DNA from: an uncultured Oscillospiraceae bacterium
GTDB lineage: Bacteria > Bacillota > Clostridia > Oscillospirales > Ruminococcaceae
Assembly: GCA_950097605.1 (NCBI GenBank)
Contig: CATNEU010000058.1
Location: forward strand, 1-8,056
DNA length: 8,056 nucleotides
Direction: 5' to 3'
Below are positions 5,289-8,056 of the stretch, in pieces. Every line of letters starts with the position of its first letter. Positions within the stretch are counted from its first letter, which is position 1. A program made the position numbers and the translations under genes. Under the pieces are notes generated by a model that was not told the DNA's origin, did no database searches, and saw nothing but the letters and a program-made list of their open reading frames with translations.

Positions 5289-5504
5289 GAAACTGATCGC
5301 ACCTTTCTTTCATACTCGGGTCTGTCTGCTGCTCTAGCTGTCCAAACGGTTATCTATAGTCTGACTGCGATTCGCGCACTCTATACCGGCTGGAAAAACT
5401 TTTCAGCGCCCATCGCCTGCCATCTGCGGCGTGTCTGGTGCCGCCGGGTTTATTCGCGGGGATTTCGGCAATAGTAATAGTGTATTTCCCATCATACTAT
5501 GAAC

Positions 5505-5510
5505 AGGAGG
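5505..5510 (+). promoter_or_regulatory. Ribosome binding site of the deacetylase gene
   Basis: AGGAGG, 9 nt before the ATG at 5520. The alternative in-frame ATG at 5499 lies upstream of it and would have no ribosome binding site, so this site fixes the start. Confidence 0.85.
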
Positions 5511-5519
5511 CGTTGTCTC

Positions 5520-6452
5520 ATGCACAAAAAATATCTGCGGCTTACGGCGGCGGTTTGCAGCCTGCTCTTTTTATTGACGGCCTGCAAATCGGACGGCAAG
5601 GGCAGCTCCGATACATCCAGCATCAGCAGCGAATCTTCCCGCGTTTCCACGCCGAGCGACACCGTACCAAGCAGCAGCCAGCCCCAAAGCGAGAGCAGTG
5701 GTGAGGAGAGCGGGGAGAGCGGCGTCCAGGCGCTCGGGCAGGACCTGGGCACCATTGCTGGGCTGGACAATAAAAAGATCGGCTGGGGACAGGGCAAACA
5801 GGTCAACGACAAAAACCAGCCGCTCGGCTCGACCGACGCGCAGAGCAAATACGGCAAATACGACGCGCGCTATATTGGAAACGACAACAAAAAAATCTAT
5901 CTGACGTTTGACGAGGGCTATGAAAACGGCTACAGCGCGAAAATCCTCGACGTGCTGAAGGAGAAAAACGTCTCGGGTGTGTTTTTTGTGACCTACGATT
6001 ACGTCAAACGCAATCCGGAGCTGGTGAAACGGATGATCGACGAGGGGCACGTTGTCGGCAACCACACCTGGAGCCACCCCTCGATGCCGACCGTGCCGTT
6101 GGAGCAGGCGAAAGACGAGATCGCCAAGCTGCACGACTATGTGAAAACGGAATTTGGCTACGAGATGACGCTGTTCCGCCCGCCGATGGGGGAGTTCAGC
6201 GAGCGGACGCTCGCGCTGACCCAGGCGCTGGGCTACCAGAGCGTGTTCTGGAGTTTTGCCTATGCCGACTGGGATCCGGATAAGCAGATGGACCCCGAAC
6301 AGGCCTATCAAAAGGTGACCGGTGCGGCGCACGACGGGGCGATCTACCTGTTGCACGCCGTGAGCAAAACCAACACCGAAATCCTCGGGCGGGTGATCGA
6401 CGACTTCCGCGCCAAGGGGTTCACGGTGGATAAATATGATTTGAAGCAATAA
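5520..6452 (+). CDS. pdaA: PdaA-like polysaccharide deacetylase lipoprotein (CE4 family)
   Basis: A 310-residue NodB/CE4 deacetylase. It most resembles B. subtilis PdaA, which de-N-acetylates muramic acid so that muramic-delta-lactam can form in spore cortex peptidoglycan. Residues 1-22 are a lipoprotein signal peptide with lipobox LLTAC (Cys22). Residues about 23-75 are a Ser/Glu-rich linker and the catalytic domain is about 118-306. Motif 1 is TFDEGYENGY (129-138), with catalytic base Asp131 and Glu where classical CE4 enzymes have the second Asp; PdaA proteins also vary at this position and keep GYENGY. Motif 2 is NHTWSH (metal ligands His182, His186), motif 3 RPPMGEFSE (220-228), then VFWSFAYADW (242-251) and YLLHAVS (276-282, His279). 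It acts outside the cytoplasmic membrane, in a spore-former plausibly in the forespore intermembrane space. Assignment to PdaA rather than another peptidoglycan deacetylase is likely but not proven. Confidence 0.85.
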   Translation: MHKKYLRLTAAVCSLLFLLTACKSDGKGSSDTSSISSESSRVSTPSDTVPSSSQPQSESSGEESGESGVQALGQDLGTIAGLDNKKIGWGQGKQVNDKNQPLGSTDAQSKYGKYDARYIGNDNKKIYLTFDEGYENGYSAKILDVLKEKNVSGVFFVTYDYVKRNPELVKRMIDEGHVVGNHTWSHPSMPTVPLEQAKDEIAKLHDYVKTEFGYEMTLFRPPMGEFSERTLALTQALGYQSVFWSFAYADWDPDKQMDPEQAYQKVTGAAHDGAIYLLHAVSKTNTEILGRVIDDFRAKGFTVDKYDLKQ

Positions 6453-6484
6453 AAAAGAGGGCGAAAGCCCTCTTTTTTATTGCT
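6445..6484. terminator. Bidirectional terminator shared by convergent genes
   Basis: A perfect 18-bp inverted repeat (6445-6462 / 6467-6484) around a GAAA tetraloop: GAGGGC/GCCCTC flanked by six A and six T. It serves the deacetylase gene on the plus strand and the XRE gene on the minus strand. Both stop codons (6450-6452 and 6477-6479) are inside the stem. Confidence 0.95.
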
Positions 6485-6812
6485 GGTTACTCTTTTGCAT
6501 TTCCTCTGCCAGAATCAGAAGCAATTCCGTTTGCTCAGGAGTAAGTCCCTGCAAAATCTTTTGCGCTTTCAAACAATTGTAATCGGGTAGTTCCGGGACG
6601 GTACCGGTCACAAAGTACGCCAACGGGGTTTCAAGAGCCGCCGCAATCCGAATCAGTGTGCCGATAGGCAAACTGGAGTGCCCATTTTCAATCACACGAA
6701 TAGATTTGCGGCTTGGAATGTCCAACATTTCGGCCAATTGTTCCTGTGTATAACCCTTTTGTCGGCGTAGTTTTTGGATACGGCGTCCGATTCCTGTTAA
6801 GTCTGGTTTCAT
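6477..6812 (-). CDS. XRE-family transcriptional regulator
   Basis: A 111-residue protein with an N-terminal Cro/C1-type helix-turn-helix (residues about 8-62): GIGRRIQKLRRQKGYTQEQLAEML, then IPSRKSIRVIENGHSSLP and TLIRIAAALETPLAYFV. A short C-terminal segment (about 68-111, ending in LTPEQTELLLILAEEMQKS) probably forms helices for dimerisation. The recognition region has an inserted residue or two relative to the usual 'S..TIS.IE.G' pattern. In-frame ATGs occur at 6824, 6818 and 6812. I prefer 6812, because GGTGAT, matching the 3' part of the Shine-Dalgarno sequence, lies 4 nt before it and nothing similar precedes 6824. It stands alone and converges with the deacetylase gene. A small dyad ATATG-atag-CATAT (6827-6840) just upstream of the start could be an autoregulatory operator. 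Targets are unknown. Confidence 0.87.
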   Translation of the reverse strand: MKPDLTGIGRRIQKLRRQKGYTQEQLAEMLDIPSRKSIRVIENGHSSLPIGTLIRIAAALETPLAYFVTGTVPELPDYNCLKAQKILQGLTPEQTELLLILAEEMQKSNQQ

Positions 6813-6938
6813 ATGCATCACCATTGATATGATAGCATATAGAATACACTAATATTATCCCGAAGATGACTAAATCCCTGTTAAAAAATATTGAAACCAG
6901 CGGGAGTATCAACGCTGGGGAGAAACAGATTGACAATA

Positions 6939-6974
6939 TAAAAAGAGGCATTCCGATCGGAATGCCTCTTTTTA
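6939..6974. terminator. Terminator of the tRNA unit
   Basis: A perfect 16-bp palindromic stem (6939-6954 / 6959-6974; GAGGCATTCC core) with a GATC loop and A/T tracts on both sides. It begins 3 nt after the CCA end of tRNA-Gln on the minus strand. By symmetry it could also act on plus-strand transcripts. Confidence 0.93.
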
Positions 6975-6977
6975 CTC

Positions 6978-7053
6978 TGGCTGGGCTGGAAGGATTCGAA
7001 CCTTCGGAATGACGGTGTCAGAGACCGTTGCCTTACCGCTTGGCGACAGCCCA
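6978..7053 (-). tRNA. tRNA-Gln, anticodon CUG
   Basis: A 76-nt gene including encoded CCA. The acceptor stem is TGGGCTG/CAGCCCA with discriminator G. The anticodon stem ACGGT/ACCGT encloses the loop CTCTGAC, which places CTG at positions 34-36 and reads the codon CAG. The T arm contains GGTTCGAATCC. The sequence is typical of bacterial glutamine tRNAs. It is second in the unit, after tRNA-Leu. Confidence 0.96.
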
Positions 7054-7131
7054 ATATTTAAAAAGCAGGATATAATATGGACGAGCCCATACATAAGCAA
7101 ATACGAACCCGCTGCTATTATAATCCCTTTA

Positions 7132-7216
7132 TGGTGCGGATGAAGTGACTTGAACACTCACGTTTTTCAACACTAGAGCCTAAATCTAGCGCGTCTGCCA
7201 ATTCCGCCACATCCGC
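7132..7216 (-). tRNA. tRNA-Leu, anticodon UAG
   Basis: An 85-nt class II tRNA gene with encoded CCA. The acceptor stem is GCGGATG/CATCCGC with discriminator A. The anticodon stem CTAGA/TCTAG encloses the loop TTTAGGC, anticodon TAG (codon CUA and, by wobble, other CUN). The long variable arm (TGTTGAAAAACG) is typical of leucine tRNAs. It is the first gene after the consensus promoter, 78 nt before tRNA-Gln. Confidence 0.96.
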
Positions 7217-7229
7217 AACTGCGAGATTT

Positions 7230-7258
7230 ATTATACACGAAAGGAGAGGCAGTGTCAA
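7230..7258 (-). promoter_or_regulatory. Consensus sigma-A promoter of the tRNA unit
   Basis: On the minus strand, TTGACA (7253-7258) and TATAAT (7230-7235) with exactly 17 bp between them, a perfect consensus match. The expected transcription start near 7223 is about 7 nt before tRNA-Leu. Confidence 0.96.
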
Positions 7259-7351
7259 CACTATTTTCAAATTTTTTTGCGGAAATTTTCTCAATTGCTG
7301 CGGTGCGGGGAAAATCGGGCGAATGTATGGTTTTTGCGGGGTTTTGCGCGG

Positions 7352-8056
7352 CTATACCCGCCCGATATAGCACTGTGTCACCTGCGGATAGAACAGCACG
7401 TCCCCCATGCAGAACCGGTCGAACAGCTTGCCCAGCGCGTCTGCATACGCATCCGATGCCGGGGAACCCTTTTGCGGGGCGTAGGAGGACGAAAGCCCTC
7501 TGCCGATGAAGCCCGCGCGGTCCATCTCCTGCGGGTGGGGAATGCGGACGCTGCAAAACTGCCCGTTTTGGAAAAAGCGGGAGAGCGCCGCCTCCTGCTT
7601 GTCCTGCATACCGCCGCTGAACCCTGCAAACTCCGGGCAGCAGCGGCGGCAGACCGCCTCGTTCTCGCGCACGATTGCCTGTTTGGCGTCCCGGCTGTTC
7701 CAAACCAGGCAGACAAAAGCGCCCGGTTTTCCAATGCGGCGGCATTCGCGCGCAAACGCGCCGGGGTCAAACCAATGGAACGCCTGTGCCGCCGCAATCA
7801 GGTCCACACTCTGCGCCGGCAGGCCGGTCTGCTCGGCCGAACCGTCCAGCGAATGAAAACGTGGGAACGCACCCAGGGCCGCTTCGGCCTGCGCGCGCAT
7901 CTCCGGGTTGGGCTCCACAGCGTGGACCGCCAAGCCCTGCTCGAGCAGGAAACGGCTGAACAGCCCGGTGCCCGACCCGACGTCCGCGACGGCTTGTCCC
8001 GGCCGCAGCCCGGTTTCCCGCCGTATAAAGTCCAGCAGGGCGGCGGGGTAGCCGGG
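7352..8056 (-). CDS. Class I SAM-dependent methyltransferase (N terminus cut by window edge)
   Basis: 234 residues are visible; the frame is open to the right edge, so an N-terminal piece (probably some 20-40 residues, with the start codon) is missing. The sequence begins PGYPAALLDFIRRETGL. SAM-binding motif I, VADVGSGTGLFS, follows at visible residues about 23-34, then the motif II acidic residue in HAVEPNPEM. GSAEQTGLPAQSVDLIAAAQAFHWFD covers the family's later motifs. This is the Methyltransf_11/UbiE-like fold that transfers a methyl group from S-adenosylmethionine to a small molecule. The 'QAFHWFD' segment is common in broadly annotated small-molecule methyltransferases whose substrate is unknown. 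It is transcribed toward the tRNA unit with no clear terminator in the 90 bp before the tRNA promoter. The fold assignment is firm; the substrate is not predictable. Confidence 0.92.
   Translation of the reverse strand, partial: PGYPAALLDFIRRETGLRPGQAVADVGSGTGLFSRFLLEQGLAVHAVEPNPEMRAQAEAALGAFPRFHSLDGSAEQTGLPAQSVDLIAAAQAFHWFDPGAFARECRRIGKPGAFVCLVWNSRDAKQAIVRENEAVCRRCCPEFAGFSGGMQDKQEAALSRFFQNGQFCSVRIPHPQEMDRAGFIGRGLSSSYAPQKGSPASDAYADALGKLFDRFCMGDVLFYPQVTQCYIGRV

Noticed and set aside
5470..5499. A CATACTA box resembling a sigma-G -10 element upstream of the deacetylase gene
   Set aside because: Transcription would start inside the AGGAGG ribosome binding site, and the only -35-like match (CAATA) is 19 bp away. 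Position and spacing do not fit.
5571..6449. A 292-codon open frame on the minus strand, antisense to the deacetylase gene
   Set aside because: The CE4 motifs and the lipoprotein signal are on the plus strand. The antisense frame is a GC-bias shadow running through the shared terminator.
6688..6951. An 87-codon minus-strand frame starting with a hydrophobic stretch, upstream of and overlapping the second XRE gene
   Set aside because: It overlaps the HTH coding region in another frame, has no good ribosome binding site, and its hydrophobic start comes from AT-rich intergenic DNA.
6930..6960. TTGACA on the plus strand near the tRNA terminator as a promoter
   Set aside because: No -10 box lies 16-18 bp downstream; that space is occupied by the terminator palindrome.

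Overview
The window looks like chromosomal DNA of a GC-rich, Gram-positive, spore-forming anaerobe of the class Clostridia. Oscillospirales (Ruminococcaceae-like gut bacteria) is my best guess. Reasons: AGGAGG-type ribosome binding sites, consensus sigma-A promoters, lipoprotein signal peptides, tRNA genes with encoded CCA ends, a spore-cortex type (PdaA-like) deacetylase, and an intracellular GH29 alpha-L-fucosidase typical of glycan-using gut bacteria. The placement is inference; no 16S or other taxonomic marker is present.

Layout. 1-1250, minus strand: the start of a polar amino-acid ABC uptake operon. The binding lipoprotein comes first, then a stem-loop, then a permease that runs off the left edge. 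1403-2966, plus strand: a single-gene alpha-L-fucosidase unit with its own near-consensus promoter, a possible operator and a very long terminator hairpin. 3013-3926: the most unusual part. Two copies of a ~266-bp, densely structured repeat lie in inverted orientation around a lone 71-residue XRE-family regulator. 3969-5288, minus: enolase with a strong terminator. 5520-6452, plus: a PdaA-like lipoprotein deacetylase. It converges on a second XRE regulator (6477-6812, minus), and both stop codons lie in one perfect 18-bp bidirectional terminator. 6939-7258, minus: a tRNA-Leu(UAG) / tRNA-Gln(CUG) unit with a perfect consensus promoter and a palindromic terminator. 7352-8056, minus: a class I SAM-dependent methyltransferase cut off at its N terminus by the right edge.

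The genes are mostly independent transcription units, many with their own terminators: nutrient uptake, fucose release, glycolysis, spore cortex modification, translation. They do not form one pathway. The one candidate for an undescribed element is the inverted repeat pair around the small regulator. The two copies have near-identical ends and diverged cores. One 11-bp hairpin is preserved by three compensated base-pair changes, which suggests selection on folded RNA or single-stranded DNA. I could not assign the element to a known RNA or mobile-element family from sequence alone.
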